64,000 bases of DNA from CAVSWT01 sp963782985 (GTDB lineage Bacteria > Bacteroidota > Ignavibacteria > Ignavibacteriales > Ignavibacteriaceae): contig CAWALU010000003.1 of assembly GCA_963782985.1 (NCBI GenBank), positions 186,001 to 250,000 on the forward strand. The letters run 5' to 3'. Shown here piece after piece: positions 44,744 through 55,560 of this stretch (position 1 is its first letter; every line of letters begins with the position of its first letter). The translations under genes were made by a program, and so were the position numbers. The notes under the pieces were generated by a model that worked only from the letters and a program-made list of their open reading frames with translations, made no database searches and was not told where the DNA came from.

Positions 44744-45799
44744 TTAATCAACACCCTCAACTTTTTTTAATGACGAACTTTTATAAGCAAGCTCAATAAT
44801 TCTAATAACATTTTTCGCTTCTTCCGGTTTAACGGCAAGTGGTTTTTTATTAACAATCGCATCATAAATATTATTGAAATAATTTTGGTAACACCCGGCT
44901 TCTGTTTCTATTCTTCCGTTAAAATGAAATTTGTTTATCTCTGTATTTAATAAACCCCAATTTTCTTTTGGTTCAATTCCCCACTCTTCACTTAAAGGAG
45001 AAATTCCTTTTTTCAAATCTTCTTCCTGCGGATCCAAACCAAATTTTATAAACGAGCCGTTGGTTCCGTGCATGATGTAGCGTGGTCCAACTTCTCTCAC
45101 AAGCAGACTTCCTTTTAAAGTAACTTTAGGGGATGAGTTAGATTTATAAAATAAAACTATTTCAAATGCGTCTTCAACCTTGCCGCCGTCCCGCTGCGTG
45201 CGGACATCAGCCCAAATACTTTCCGGCAAGCCAAACAATACTAAAGCTTGATCAATTAAATGCGAGCCAAGGTCATATAAAATACCATGTCCTTTTCCCT
45301 CTTCCTCTTTCCAGGTATGGGGTTTAATAAAATTTCTGAAGCGGTCGTAATGAGATTCAAATTCCACCAGCCTGCCGAGATAACCGCTTTTAATAATTTT
45401 TTGAACCGTTAAAAAATCGCCGTCCCATCTTCTATTTTGAAAAACGCTTAAAATTTTATTTTGTTTTTTTGCAAGAGCGATTAGTTCGCCGGCTTCTTTT
45501 GAGGTTATTGTAAATGGCTTTTCAACAATTACATTTTTGCCTGCGAGCAAAGCTTCCTTTGTAAAATCTTTATGCGTGGAATTTGGAGTTGAAATAATTA
45601 TCAAATCTAAGCTGTCATCTTTTAATAATGAAGAATACTCTTTTACAACTTCAATGTATGGATAATCTTTTTTAGAATATTCGCTTTTTCGTTCAACTAT
45701 TTTTTTAAGATTAAATTTTTCATTGGAATGAATGAACGGAGCGTGAAAATATTTCCCCGACATTCCATAGCCGACAATTCCAACATTAATTTTTTTCAA
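44744..45799 (-). CDS. Gfo/Idh/MocA family oxidoreductase
   Basis: This 351 aa NAD(P)-dependent oxidoreductase has the N-terminal Rossmann motif VGIVGYGMSGKYFHAPF, ISTPNSTHKD, and the conserved lysine in NVIVEKPFT. The C-terminal alpha/beta domain contains HGILYDLGSHLIDQALVLFG. Members act on sugars, inositols or biliverdin-like compounds. The YdgJ/YhhX-like N-terminus suggests a sugar or scyllo-inositol substrate, but that is a guess. It is a single gene ending at the terminator at 44707. Confidence 0.92.
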   Translation of the reverse strand: MKKINVGIVGYGMSGKYFHAPFIHSNEKFNLKKIVERKSEYSKKDYPYIEVVKEYSSLLKDDSLDLIIISTPNSTHKDFTKEALLAGKNVIVEKPFTITSKEAGELIALAKKQNKILSVFQNRRWDGDFLTVQKIIKSGYLGRLVEFESHYDRFRNFIKPHTWKEEEGKGHGILYDLGSHLIDQALVLFGLPESIWADVRTQRDGGKVEDAFEIVLFYKSNSSPKVTLKGSLLVREVGPRYIMHGTNGSFIKFGLDPQEEDLKKGISPLSEEWGIEPKENWGLLNTEINKFHFNGRIETEAGCYQNYFNNIYDAIVNKKPLAVKPEEAKNVIRIIELAYKSSSLKKVEGVD

Positions 45800-45858
45800 A
45801 TCTAACCTCTTATAAAAATCAAAAGCAAATATTTTTCATTTCAATTTAAAAATAAAAA

Positions 45859-45877
45859 CCGCCGTAATAAACGGCGG
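45859..45877 (-). terminator. Rho-independent terminator after the TPR gene
   Basis: CCGCCGT and ACGGCGG form a perfect 7 bp stem around a 5-base loop (aataa). In the leftward direction TTTTTATTTTT follows. It lies 32 bp beyond the stop at 45910. Confidence 0.85.
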
Positions 45878-45909
45878 CCAAGAGAAAAGAAATATTTTAT
45901 AATTTGCAA

Positions 45910-47385
45910 TCACATCTCAGAAATCATCTTCTGCGCTTTCGTTCTTATAAAAGCTTGATTCAAATTTGTTAAAGCGTTAAAATTTGCCGCCTGCTTAAAA
46001 TATTTTTTTGCGTCTTTCTTATTTCCATCAGCTTGATAAGCCATCGCCAGCCGATAATATGTATAAGGGTTTTGCATGTTCGATTTATTAAATTCATCAA
46101 CAGCTTTCTTATAATTCTTTTCATTCATAGCAATCATTCCCATTAGTTCGTGCGCCAGCCACATTTGGAAATTATTTTTATCATCGCCGGCTTTTTTCAG
46201 CAATTCCTTCGATTTACTTTTTGCCGTTTTAATGTCGTCTTTCATTAAAGCAATTCTTGCATCATTATAAAGCGAAAATCTTTTTGAATTATTTTTTACA
46301 TTGTCAGACAAATTTGAATTTAAAATTTTATCCAAAGACTCATTATATTTTTTAGCAGCTTCATCATATTTTCCCATTTCAAAATAAATATTTCCCATAG
46401 CATTTAAATCTGCCGACATTGCGGAAGCGTCATTAATTTTTTCACCCAGCGCATATTGCTTTTCCATTTCCTTCAGCGCTTTTGTCATATTGCCTTCGTC
46501 AACGTAAACAACAGTTTTTGCAAATGAAGCTCCTCTTTTTTCGCCGTCATTGCGCGCGGCTTCATTATAAAGCTTATCCAAAGTTTCTTTTGCTTTTTCA
46601 TTTTTCCCCAAATAATTATAATCGCAAGCCAATCCCAAATAAGAAGCGACAAAATGCGGATCAATCTTTAAAGCTTTTTGATACTGCGTAATTGATTCTT
46701 CATACTTTCCTTCTTTAAGAAGAAGCTCCGCATAGGAATCATAAGGGTTCGGATCGTCGGGGATCAGTTCAATATATTTTTTAAATGCTTTTTCAGCGGC
46801 GGAAAAATTATCGATACTCCGGTATGAATAGCCCAGCATATTATACGGCGCTGAATAATCCGGCGCAATTTGCGATGCTTTTTTTAAGTTATCAATGCAG
46901 GCGTTAAATTTCTGCTGACCGAAATAAAATTGTCCTAAAAAATTTAAGGCTCTTTCATCATTGGGATAAAGGCTCACTAATTTTTTTAGAGATTCTTGCT
47001 GCTTTTTTGTTTCGCCGCTGGCGCCCGCTTTGCCCGCCATAATAATTAATTTTTCTCCTTCCGAAGCTTTATCTTTTAATTCGTCTGCCTTTTGTAATTG
47101 AGCAAAAAATCCTTTGGCGGATGAATTAGTTATTGCGTCAAAGTAATAAGCCAAGGCAAAATTATTGTCAAGTTCGTGAGCTTTTACAAAATACTGATTA
47201 GCGTCGGTAAATTTTAGCTTTTCAAACAACTCTCTTCCCTTTAAAAATTCAGATTTTGCTTCGCTTGAAGAAGTGGTAATCGGAATTTTCCCATCGTCTT
47301 TTCCAAATAGACTTGCCGCGCTTAATAATAAAACTAACGTTAGAACCGATACAGAAATCCGATTTAGAGAAAATGATTTTCTCAT
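45910..47385 (-). CDS. Secreted tetratricopeptide-repeat protein
   Basis: The product is 491 aa with a signal peptide (residues 1-28, ending SAASLFG). At least eight TPR-like units follow (for example ALNFLGQFYFGQQKFNACI, APYNMLGYSYRSIDNFSAA, ASYLGLACDYNYLGKNEKA, TYYRLAMAYQADGNKKDA). Such periplasmic solenoids usually act as protein scaffolds; partners are unknown. It is a monocistronic gene with its own terminator. The upstream gap to 47538 is AT-rich. Confidence 0.88.
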   Translation of the reverse strand: MRKSFSLNRISVSVLTLVLLLSAASLFGKDDGKIPITTSSSEAKSEFLKGRELFEKLKFTDANQYFVKAHELDNNFALAYYFDAITNSSAKGFFAQLQKADELKDKASEGEKLIIMAGKAGASGETKKQQESLKKLVSLYPNDERALNFLGQFYFGQQKFNACIDNLKKASQIAPDYSAPYNMLGYSYRSIDNFSAAEKAFKKYIELIPDDPNPYDSYAELLLKEGKYEESITQYQKALKIDPHFVASYLGLACDYNYLGKNEKAKETLDKLYNEAARNDGEKRGASFAKTVVYVDEGNMTKALKEMEKQYALGEKINDASAMSADLNAMGNIYFEMGKYDEAAKKYNESLDKILNSNLSDNVKNNSKRFSLYNDARIALMKDDIKTAKSKSKELLKKAGDDKNNFQMWLAHELMGMIAMNEKNYKKAVDEFNKSNMQNPYTYYRLAMAYQADGNKKDAKKYFKQAANFNALTNLNQAFIRTKAQKMISEM

Positions 47386-47538
47386 AAAATCCTCCTTTAA
47401 ATTTTTATTTGTTGGGAATGTTTTGAACTTAAGTAATATTAATTTTAATAAGATAAAATAATGACGGGCGGTAGATTGATATTATAATCGGGAGTTAATG
47501 AGAGTTTAGACTTCTGTAAGCTAAAAGTAAAAAATATT

Positions 47539-48419
47539 TTAAAGCTGTCCTATCCAGTTTTCATCATTTGCTTCAAATGATTTTTTTATGATTGAAATTA
47601 CTTCTTCGGGAAGTTTTCCCTTTTCAATTATTGCCGCGTTTCTTTTAAATGATTAATATTTGTTGTGCCGACAATGCAGCTATCAACTCCCCAGGTAAAA
47701 GCGGAAAACCTTAAAGCTAATTCATAATTATCCATATCAAAATTTAAATTCATTTTTTGCAAACGCTTCCAATACTCTTCGCAATAATGCCCGGTGGGCT
47801 TTTCACCAAACCGCCACGGCGCATTTGCAATGGGACGCTTGGCAATAAATCCCATTCCCTTCTCTTTAGCTTTGGGAAGATTTGAATATAAATTTCTTTG
47901 ATCACAAATATTAAATGATGACTGCACGCTGTTAAACCTTCCGCAATTTATAGCGAATTCAAGATTTTCATTCTCCCCGGAATAAGCCGATAGTTTTATC
48001 TTCCCCGCAGCTTTTGCTTTGTCAAGCGCGTCAATTGATTCGCCCGATTTTAAAACCTCAACAGGGCAGGAGTGAAGATGGACAATGTCAATAACATCCG
48101 TTTTCATTTTTGCCAATGCTTCGTCAATTCCTTTTAACACGCAATTGTATGACCAATCCTTCTCTCCCTCAACTCCATAACCGACTTTTGAAGAAAGCAC
48201 AAATTCATCTCTTCTTTTAGAAATAAATTTTCCCATTCTTTCTTCCGACGCATAATAACCGCGCGCGGTGTCAATTAAATTAATACCAAGGTCAAGCGCA
48301 GTATTTAAAATGACATTAACGATTTTATCATCAACGGCAAAATCGCCGATCTCCCCTGCGCCGAAACCGAGAGCCGATACTTTTAGATTTGTATTACCAA
48401 AATTTCTTAAGTCAGTCAT
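47539..48419 (-). CDS. Aldo/keto reductase (frameshift near C-terminus)
   Basis: The continuous frame (263 aa, 47628-48419) encodes an aldo/keto reductase: NTNLKVSALGFGAGEIG, the Asp/Tyr pair in NLIDTARGYYASEERMGKF, Lys in LSSKVGYG and His in IVHLHSCPVE. It ends prematurely in HLKETRQ. Restoring one A in the run near 47640 continues it as NAAIIEKGKLPEEVISIIKK and on to WIGQL, with a stop at 47539. So a single base seems to be missing. It resembles L-galactose-dehydrogenase-like and YakC-type members. The substrate is unknown. Confidence 0.85.
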
Positions 48420-48466
48420 AATCGTTTTTTATTAGAAGAATTTTCTTCAAGGAATTTAAATTTTGT

Positions 48467-48889
48467 CTACTTAAATCCGTATTTCTTAAAATGTTTATAA
48501 GCAAGATAGCCCACTGCGCCAAGCTGAGCCATACCAAGCGCATAGGTAAAAGGATTAACCTTTGAATCTTCTGTGTATTTTTGATATTGTGCCGTTAGCA
48601 TATTATTAAAATTAAAACTATTGTTTGAAGTGTAATGAGTTGAATTGGAGAGCGTTATTGATGTCCAAAGCCATTGTGTATTCGGATCATAATTAACGTG
48701 AAAATAGTTTTGAGAATTATGTAAATCATTATAAAAACTTAATTCATCAAAGCTGTATAAAAGCTTTTCATTTAAATTTGGATTTAAACCTAATTGACGA
48801 AGCGATTTTAGGGAGTCGGGATTTTCCGTTTGAGAATAAAGGTTACCTTTAAAAATTGAGACAAATAATATTAGTATAAAAAATTTCAT
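48467..48889 (-). CDS. Secreted hypothetical protein
   Basis: The 140 aa product has a signal peptide (residues 1-19, ending NLYSQ). The middle is Asn/Ser/Tyr-rich, and a C-terminal hydrophobic stretch (ALGMAQLGAVGYLAYKHF) could be a membrane anchor. No family was recognised. It lies 47 bp upstream of the aldo/keto reductase on the same strand. Confidence 0.65.
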   Translation of the reverse strand: MKFFILILFVSIFKGNLYSQTENPDSLKSLRQLGLNPNLNEKLLYSFDELSFYNDLHNSQNYFHVNYDPNTQWLWTSITLSNSTHYTSNNSFNFNNMLTAQYQKYTEDSKVNPFTYALGMAQLGAVGYLAYKHFKKYGFK

Positions 48890-48894
48890 TGGTA

Positions 48895-48950
48895 ATTAAA
48901 ACAGGGACAGGTCGGCGATCCGTTTCTACAAATGACAATTTAAAATTTTC
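48895..48950. repeat. Degenerate interspersed repeat fragment
   Basis: The short text 'acaggtcggcgatccgtttc' followed by 'tacaaatgacaa' lies between the hypothetical gene and cysK. It resembles repeat fragments with the same wording in related genomes. No open frame is supported. Confidence 0.35.
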
Positions 48951-48970
48951 AGATATTAAATTATTCAAAT

Positions 48971-49882
48971 TTAAAACAATCCTTCAATTGAAAGATATCT
49001 TTCGCCAGTATCATAATTAAAAGCAAGTATTTTTTTCCCTTTAGGAATTTCATTTAACTTTTTGGCTACTGCTGCCAGAGCAGCGCCTGAAGAAATACCT
49101 ATAAACAAACCTTCTTCCTTCGCTGCTCTTTGTGTGTATTCAAATGCTTCTTCTTTTGAAATCTTAATAGCTCCGTCAAGTAAAGAAACATCAAGAACTT
49201 TAGGGATGAACCCGGCGCCAAGGCCCTGTAATGGATGCGGTCCCGGCTGACCTCCCGAAATTACAGCGGAGAGTTCAGGTTCAACAGCAAAGACTTTTGT
49301 ATCGGGGAATTTTTCTTTTAGTACCTTAGCCACTCCGGTTATATGTCCGCCTGTACCCACGCCGGTTATTAAATAATCTATTCCATCAGGGAAATCTGAA
49401 AGTATTTCCTGCGCAGTAAATTTAACATGTGCCTCAATATTTGCCGGATTTTCAAACTGCTGGGGCATCCAGGCGTTTTTATTTTTAGAAACTATTTCTT
49501 TTGCTTTTTCAATTGCTCCGTTAACTCCAAGTTCTCGCGGAGTTAATTCCAATTCAGCTCCATATGCAGTCATTATTTTTCTTCTTTCAATTGACATTGA
49601 ATCCGGCATAACAAGAATTGTCTTATAACCTTTAACAGCAGCAACAAGCGCAAGCCCTATCCCTGTATTTCCCGAAGTCGGTTCAACTAAAATATCTCCT
49701 TTTTTTATAATTCCTTTTTTTTCAGCATCTTCAATCATTGAAAGCGCAATTCTATCTTTAATGCTTCCGCCTGGATTTGCTTTTTCCAGCTTAACCCAAA
49801 CTTCGTAGTTTTTGTCAAACAGCCGGTTAATTCTGAGATGAGGTGTGTTCCCGATGCCTTCGAGAATATTATTTAGTTTCAT
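48971..49882 (-). CDS. cysK: Cysteine synthase A (O-acetylserine sulfhydrylase)
   Basis: CysK makes cysteine from O-acetylserine and sulfide using PLP. The 303 aa product has the PLP lysine in KANPGGSIKDRIALSM, the substrate loop TSGNTGIGLALVAA, the phosphate-binding GTGGHITGVAKVL, and GISSGAALAAV. It lies 44 bp downstream of cysE, so the two form a cysteine biosynthesis operon. Confidence 0.97.
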   Translation of the reverse strand: MKLNNILEGIGNTPHLRINRLFDKNYEVWVKLEKANPGGSIKDRIALSMIEDAEKKGIIKKGDILVEPTSGNTGIGLALVAAVKGYKTILVMPDSMSIERRKIMTAYGAELELTPRELGVNGAIEKAKEIVSKNKNAWMPQQFENPANIEAHVKFTAQEILSDFPDGIDYLITGVGTGGHITGVAKVLKEKFPDTKVFAVEPELSAVISGGQPGPHPLQGLGAGFIPKVLDVSLLDGAIKISKEEAFEYTQRAAKEEGLFIGISSGAALAAVAKKLNEIPKGKKILAFNYDTGERYLSIEGLF

Positions 49883-49926
49883 AATGACTCCTTATATTTA
49901 TTCTTTAAAATTGAACTTTCCGATTT

Positions 49927-50797
49927 TTATATAATATAATCAATATTGTCAAAATAATTTTCGTTCGAGCGTACTTTCATTTCCATTTTGCTGTATACAA
50001 AGGAATTTGCAGGAACGCTTTGCGTTACCCAGGCATTTCCGCCAATAATGCTTCCTTCGCCAATAACAGTTTCGCCGCCGAGAATAACTGCCTGCGAATA
50101 AATTATAACATTATCCTGAATTGTAGGATGCCGTTTAATTTTTGATAAGTGATTTATTAACGCTTAAAGCTCCGAGCGTAACGCCTTGATAAATTTTTAC
50201 ATTCTTACCAATTTTTGTGGTTTCACCAACCACAATTCCGGTTCCGTGATCAATAAAAAAAGGACTTCCTATTTCGGCTCCGGGATGAATATCTATTCCC
50301 GTAATTTCATGCGCGTGTTCCGTTAAAATTCTTGGAACGATAGATACGTTTAAATTATAAAGCTCATGCGCAAGTCTGTAAATAGCAATGGCCATAAAAC
50401 CGGGATAAGCAAGTATAACTTCATCAATGCTTTCCGCGGCGGGGTCGCCCTTAAAAATTGCTTCTGCATCATGCCAGAGCATATCATGCGCGGATGGAAT
50501 TTTAGAAATAAAAATCTCTGCAATTTTAAAAACATCTCCGTTAATATTTGTTTTATCATTCTCGCTTATATTTTTTAAAATAGAAATTAAATTTCTTTCC
50601 ATCAATTGAAGTTTGGCGACAATATCATTAGGGGAATAATAAACGCTGCTTGAAAAATGAGGAAACAATAAATTTATAATTTCATTTAAAAAATTAATTG
50701 ATTCTTTTTTTAAAGATGAGTTGCAGGTATGAGTTTCTCTTTTGTTTAAAAGCGTTTCAGCAAAATCATTAAATTGAGAATTATTTAAAGTATCCAT
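49927..50797 (-). CDS. cysE: Serine O-acetyltransferase (frameshift in the C-terminal hexapeptide domain)
   Basis: CysE acetylates serine for cysteine synthesis. The continuous frame (220 aa, 50135-50797) covers the helical N-terminal domain and the start of the left-handed beta-helix (GIDIHPGAEIGSPFFIDHGTG, GVTLGALS in parts). It stops after KSLIKN. Dropping one base near 50146 continues it as SKIKRHPTIQDNVIIYSQAV, then GGNAWVTQSVP, to a stop at 49927, giving about 290 aa. This restores the family C-terminus. It is of the EpsC-like long type common in Bacteroidota and is followed by cysK. Confidence 0.88.
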
Positions 50798-51018
50798 TAC
50801 TAAAGCCTAAAGGTAAAATAAAACTGCACTTTGATTTTATGAATTATAATAACAAAATCAACTGATTAATCTTGTAGTAGAATTTATCGGGAAACTAGCT
50901 AAAGCTAATTAATTTATTGGATAATAATTATATCCCCAGTCAAATGGATTTATGGAATAAAAATTATGGTAAAGTCTGATTGTTAAATTGTTCGCACGAG
51001 TCTTATTTCAAAATAATT

Positions 51019-51951
51019 TTAACTCAGCAAAGAATAGCTGACCAATAATTTTTTCTCTTCATGCCAGCGCAGCCAGGCTTCGCCCACTTTATTATAATCT
51101 TCGTCAAGCAAATTTACTTTTAGCCAGCTTTCTTTAATCATTGTCGGTGAGAGGAATGAATAATTTATCCCCACAAAAGTTGAAGCATGTAAAAGCGGTT
51201 TTACGCGCAGCGGGTTATTTATGGGGTCAAGATTTTCTACATCGAAAACAGTTAACAGAAATTCAGGCCATAATAAAATTTGCACATCGGAAGCAGCAAC
51301 CCACGTTGAAAGTTTTGTCTGCTTATTTACTTCAACTTGGATCCAATCGCGTCCGAGTGAAAGAATTTTTAAGTAAAGAATTTCATAATCCATTTTAAGA
51401 TGTTCGGGATAAAACCAAGGCGGCGCATAGCTGATGCTGTACTGATGATGATCCGCTTGTGAAAAAACTAAACTATCCGATGGCATATGCTCAGAAACTC
51501 CTTTTTCCAGATTTGGAGAATAAAAATAGAGCACCCCTTTATTATAAAAATCCGGCCTTGCCATTCCTAAACCGAATTCATCATTCTCATACTGTTTTTT
51601 TGAAATATTTGCAGAAGACAACGTGCCTAACATTATTGCAGGCGGTAGAGTTTTCCTATTTAGTATCGGCTCTTCATCAGAACGGTTTGTCTTAAATTTA
51701 TAAATCATCCATCCTAAGGGAAAAAGATTTAGAATCAACAAAACAATTATTATTTTTTTTAATAGAGTAGGTTTAATTTTTTTAACAAATATAATTGCTA
51801 AAATTAATGCTATAACGCCTCCCATTACCCCGTAACCCAAAACAATAGCGCCGCCTGCTAAGCCGCTGTCTTTAGGAACAGCAATCCCGCCAATGAAAGC
51901 GCCGAGAAAAAATCCGCTTAATAAAGTAAGGATTACAAAAAGTGTTTTCAT
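51019..51951 (-). CDS. Membrane protein of unknown function
   Basis: The 310 aa product has three hydrophobic segments near the N-terminus (VILTLLSGFFLGAFIGGIA, GAIVLGYGVMGGVIALILAI and IIIVLLILNLFPLGWMIY). A soluble domain of about 210 residues follows, probably on the outer side. It is rich in Trp/Tyr and includes WIQVEVNKQTKLSTWVAASD and GEAWLRWHEEKKLLVSY, which look like SH3b-type beta strands. No family could be named. It is monocistronic. Confidence 0.65.
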   Translation of the reverse strand: MKTLFVILTLLSGFFLGAFIGGIAVPKDSGLAGGAIVLGYGVMGGVIALILAIIFVKKIKPTLLKKIIIVLLILNLFPLGWMIYKFKTNRSDEEPILNRKTLPPAIMLGTLSSANISKKQYENDEFGLGMARPDFYNKGVLYFYSPNLEKGVSEHMPSDSLVFSQADHHQYSISYAPPWFYPEHLKMDYEILYLKILSLGRDWIQVEVNKQTKLSTWVAASDVQILLWPEFLLTVFDVENLDPINNPLRVKPLLHASTFVGINYSFLSPTMIKESWLKVNLLDEDYNKVGEAWLRWHEEKKLLVSYSLLS

Positions 51952-52203
51952 AATGATTTTGTCCTAAATGATTGGAGTGAAACGAAGATAATGAAATAAA
52001 AAGCTAAAATATAATTAATTGGCAAAACAAAATTAGAAGAAAGCGGTGAATCAAATTCTGTTTTCGTACAAAGTATTTTACAGGATATACATAAACTCAC
52101 GAAGGGTTATAATCAATTAAATAGTATAACGGTTGAAATGCTGGAATCAAAGAACTAAATAATTTTCGCTGCCTTTTTAAATATTTCCACAAGCGCGATT
52201 ACT

Positions 52204-53292
52204 TTAGTTACTCATTCTATTTTTAATAGTATTAACCACGTATTCCGCATCTCTTTCGGTACCGTGTATCATTGCTGAAGATAATGAATAAAGAAAATGT
52301 AAACCTGTAAAATATAGTCCGGGTTCACTTTTAACAATTCCTCGCTCCTGCATTGGCTCTCTGTTTTTAAAAACTGGTATGTCAATCCAGGAGAATGCCG
52401 GATGAAAACCAGTGCACCAAACTACATTTTTTACATCGACAGTTTCATTGTTTTCTAATAATGGAAGTCCATCCTTAACGCCAATTACTTTTGGAACACG
52501 TTTAATTCCAGCAGCAACAAATTGCTGGGGTTTATTTCTAATTAAAGGTCCGCCAATCGAAGTTAATTTTGGACGAGCTTTTCTTCCTATTAGTGTGCTG
52601 GTAGTTAAAACTCTATGAAACATAAATCGTATTACTAACCGTATAAAAAGAACTTGAGCAAGAGTGCTTTCAATATTAAATGGGAGATGCCCGGTATCTC
52701 TTCCGGATAACCAAACTTTATGATTGTTTTTTGCTGCTTCCAGCGCCAATTCAGAGCCGGAATTACCTGCGCCAACAACCAGCACATTGCCCTCTTGAAA
52801 TTGAGCTGGATTTCGGTAATCAAAAGAATGAAATTGAACAATATCCGGATTAAGCTTTTTTGCAAATTCCGGAACTTTCGGGTTTTGATAATTTGACATG
52901 GCTAAAACAACATGCTCTGTTTGGAATTGATAATCGCCGGCAGAAATACAATAATTATTTCCCTCTCTTGAAAGTCCGTCAACTTTCATTCCTGTTCGGA
53001 CAGGCAAATCAAAATGCTTTGCATAATTTTCTAAATAATCTGCCATCTCATCTTTTGTAGGAAATGAATTTGGCGAGGCTGGAAACGGCATTCCAACAAG
53101 GCTGTCAAATTTAGCCGGTGTAAATAAGCGAAGAGAATCCCATCGTTTTCGCCATGAATCCCCAATGCGTTTATTTGCATCCAAAATCAAGAACGGAATA
53201 TTATATTTCTTCAAATAGTAACCAACTGACAAACCAGCCTGCCCAGCGCCAATAACAATAACTTTGTATTTATTCTCCTCATTAGTCTTCAT
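52204..53292 (-). CDS. Flavin-containing monooxygenase-like protein (CzcO/YhiN-type)
   Basis: This 362 aa NAD(P)/FAD-dependent oxidoreductase has two dinucleotide-binding motifs: FAD motif VIGAGQAGLSVGYYLKKY and NADPH motif VVGAGNSGSELALEAAK. It also has the segments GDSWRKRWDSLRLFTP and the C-terminal GLYFTGLHFLYSLSSAMIHG. Such enzymes (CzcO-like or FMO-like) oxidise nitrogen or sulfur centres, or ketones. The substrate is unknown. It lies between a membrane protein gene and the LuxR-type regulator, all on the same strand, with 199 bp to the regulator. Confidence 0.88.
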   Translation of the reverse strand: MKTNEENKYKVIVIGAGQAGLSVGYYLKKYNIPFLILDANKRIGDSWRKRWDSLRLFTPAKFDSLVGMPFPASPNSFPTKDEMADYLENYAKHFDLPVRTGMKVDGLSREGNNYCISAGDYQFQTEHVVLAMSNYQNPKVPEFAKKLNPDIVQFHSFDYRNPAQFQEGNVLVVGAGNSGSELALEAAKNNHKVWLSGRDTGHLPFNIESTLAQVLFIRLVIRFMFHRVLTTSTLIGRKARPKLTSIGGPLIRNKPQQFVAAGIKRVPKVIGVKDGLPLLENNETVDVKNVVWCTGFHPAFSWIDIPVFKNREPMQERGIVKSEPGLYFTGLHFLYSLSSAMIHGTERDAEYVVNTIKNRMSN

Positions 53293-53491
53293 AACAAATC
53301 TCCTAACTTTTTTATTGCAAAATAAAAAGCAGATGATTTGAATGAATCAGAGGTACTACGTATTTAATGGTTGGTCTATACGTATTTTTGATGGACAATT
53401 GGTCTTACACAAATAAATTATGTTTGAACTATATCTTTTTCGAAATGAAAAATAAATGAGATTCAATGAATTCGGATTTGAAAGAGAGCGG

Positions 53492-55157
53492 CTAAGTGAA
53501 TATTAATTTATTTTTAATTGCATATGAAGCGGCAAAAGTGCGCGCAGATTTTCCAGAAACCCCTAATTTGCTATAAATGTTAGTCAAATGTTTTTCAATG
53601 GTTCGAATACTGAGGTAAAGGTTTTCCGCTATTTCTTCGTTGGATTTACCTTCCGTAATTAACCTCAAAACTTCTAATTCCCTTCCTGTAAATTCAAATT
53701 TATTTTTTTCTGTGTCGACTAAATCGTCGTTATATAGATTTTTTAATATTTGTTTAGCTTTCTCACAATCTTTTTCTGCGCCAAGTCCTTTAAATTTTGT
53801 TATTGCTAAATTTAATTCTCCTTCGGCTTGAGCGAAACGTTTAAGATAGATTAAAACTTCGGAAAGAGTTATTCGATTTCGGGAAGATTCATAAGGCAGT
53901 TTTATTTTATCGAATATATCAATTGCATCTTCAAGATTTTGTCGAGCTGTTTCATAATCTTTAACTGCAAAATTATAAATACCGTAAGCATTTAGATATG
54001 CAGCTTTTAAAGGCAAATTATTTATACTATTTGATATGTCCTTAAGTTCATTTAAAAGCTCTCTGGCATCATCAATTTTACCAAGTTTTATATTTATTTT
54101 TAAGAGTAATTCAACGCCAACGGTTCTTTCAGTTTTTTCTTGAACTAAAATTCTACGCAAATATTTTTGAACTAAATCTAATGCATTTTCATATTCTCCT
54201 TTATCAAAACAAAGCGCTGATAGAAATAAAGGTTTTAGAGGATGGGATTCCACTTCATTTAATAATTTTTCTGCTTCATTCCATTTTCCCTGCCTTCTCT
54301 TTAAATCTGCTAGTCTAATAGTACATGCATTTATTTGAGCTGGCCTAAATTCTTTTAATTCTGAAATTGCTGATAATAGTTCCCCTTCAGCTTCATTCCA
54401 TTTTCCCTGTAAGATTAAAACTCCGGCATATTTCATCTTACAGTTTGCAAACATTGATTTAAATCTCCACTTTTTGCAAATTTCTTTAACGTTATTGCAC
54501 CATTGACTGGCTCTTTCATAATCGCGGACTCGCTCACATGCATCTATCAAAAAACAGCAGGCAACAGTTGTTATATTAATATCTGTTTTTTCAGAGGTTG
54601 TTGCCAGTAGAGTTGCTTCATCTAAAAGAGGCATGCCTTCAGCGATGTTTCCTTCAACAACTAAAATAAATCCTTTCAATGCTTCTGCCAGCAATTCCCC
54701 ATCAATATAGTTGTGCGCTTTACTTATTGTCATAGCTTCATCTAAAAGCTTAAATGCCAGTTCGATATTTTTATCTACTTGAAATGTCCATCTTGCTTTC
54801 AAGATTTTCATTAAACTATGTTCCCAGGATTCGGGAATTCCTTCAAGAAGACTTTCGGCTCTTTTGAACCATCCGCTGGCGATAGCAAATTCACCTTTGA
54901 ATTCAATATAATCGATTCCTATCCAGCAAGCATTTCGAGCCGCACCGAGATTATCATTCTTTTCCAGAAAATAAGTTGTGAGCTTTACTGCGATATTCAA
55001 AAACACCGGCTGAATCATTTAACCACCAGCAAGCCCAGGCAAGCTGTTCATATACATTAGGTGATTCTTCAATGGCTAAAGCTTTTTCCAAACATTCTTT
55101 GTGCTTTTTCCCATTCGCCGATGGATAAAGCCTTGCATCCAATTTCAAAAGGTTCAT
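53492..55157 (-). CDS. LuxR-family transcriptional regulator with TPR-like repeats (frameshift near N-terminus)
   Basis: The main frame (508 aa, 53492-55018) has helical repeats (for example ASGWFKRAESLLEGIPESW, KWNEAEGELLSAISELKEF) and a C-terminal LuxR helix-turn-helix (TGRELEVLRLITEGKSNEEI in parts, then LSIRTIEKHLTNIYSKLGV). A short upstream frame (54954-55157) encodes the expected N-terminus (ALAIEESPNVYEQLAWACWW, then SKAHNLF). One extra T near 54966 splits them; without it the protein reads NLFLEKNDNLGAARNACW. The whole protein would be about 554 aa. The first 15 codons look normal from ATG 55157. Target genes are unknown; the flavin monooxygenase downstream is a candidate. Confidence 0.85.
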
Positions 55158-55560
55158 TTTTCATTTTAGTCGCTTATAAAAGAACTAATAATTGCAGAAG
55201 ATGCGTCAATGGATGGAAAATATTAAAATAATTGGTTAACGGAAAGATTTATTGGTAATGTCTCCGTTTCATATATTAAATTAATCTGAACAGTCATTCT
55301 GAATTCCACGTATCGTAAGTCATATTTATTCCAGAAGATTTATAGTTTAAATACATCCCGAAACAAGTTCAGCTTGAAATTATTTATCTATTGCATTTGT
55401 GTAATATGATTCACTTTCTTTAGAAAGAGAATCTATCAAAAAAAAATTTTCCTTTCACCTAATTTTTATTACCATTTATCCATTGTACAATCCTAATCAA
55501 TAATAAATCATTCTGATTATTTCTTTTATATTTAATTTAATTAAAACATTCAGGTTGTTT
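55158..55560. other. Intergenic region with repeat fragments
   Basis: This 403 bp gap separates the leftward LuxR-type gene from the rightward hydrolase gene. It holds direct repeat R1 (55182-55251), repeat-like text 'cagtcattctgaattccac' and 'cccgaaacaagttcagcttg' (about 55290-55385), and AT-rich sequence that probably carries both promoters. No RNA gene or further open frame was found. Confidence 0.5.
55182..55251 (+). repeat. Direct repeat R1 flanking the alpha/beta hydrolase gene
   Basis: A 70 bp stretch starting gaactaataattgcagaag and ending ggttaacggaaagattta is about three-quarters identical, in the same orientation, to 56397-56464. Together the two copies bracket the hydrolase gene. 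It lies just before the LuxR-type start, so one copy may have been part of that leader. Confidence 0.65.
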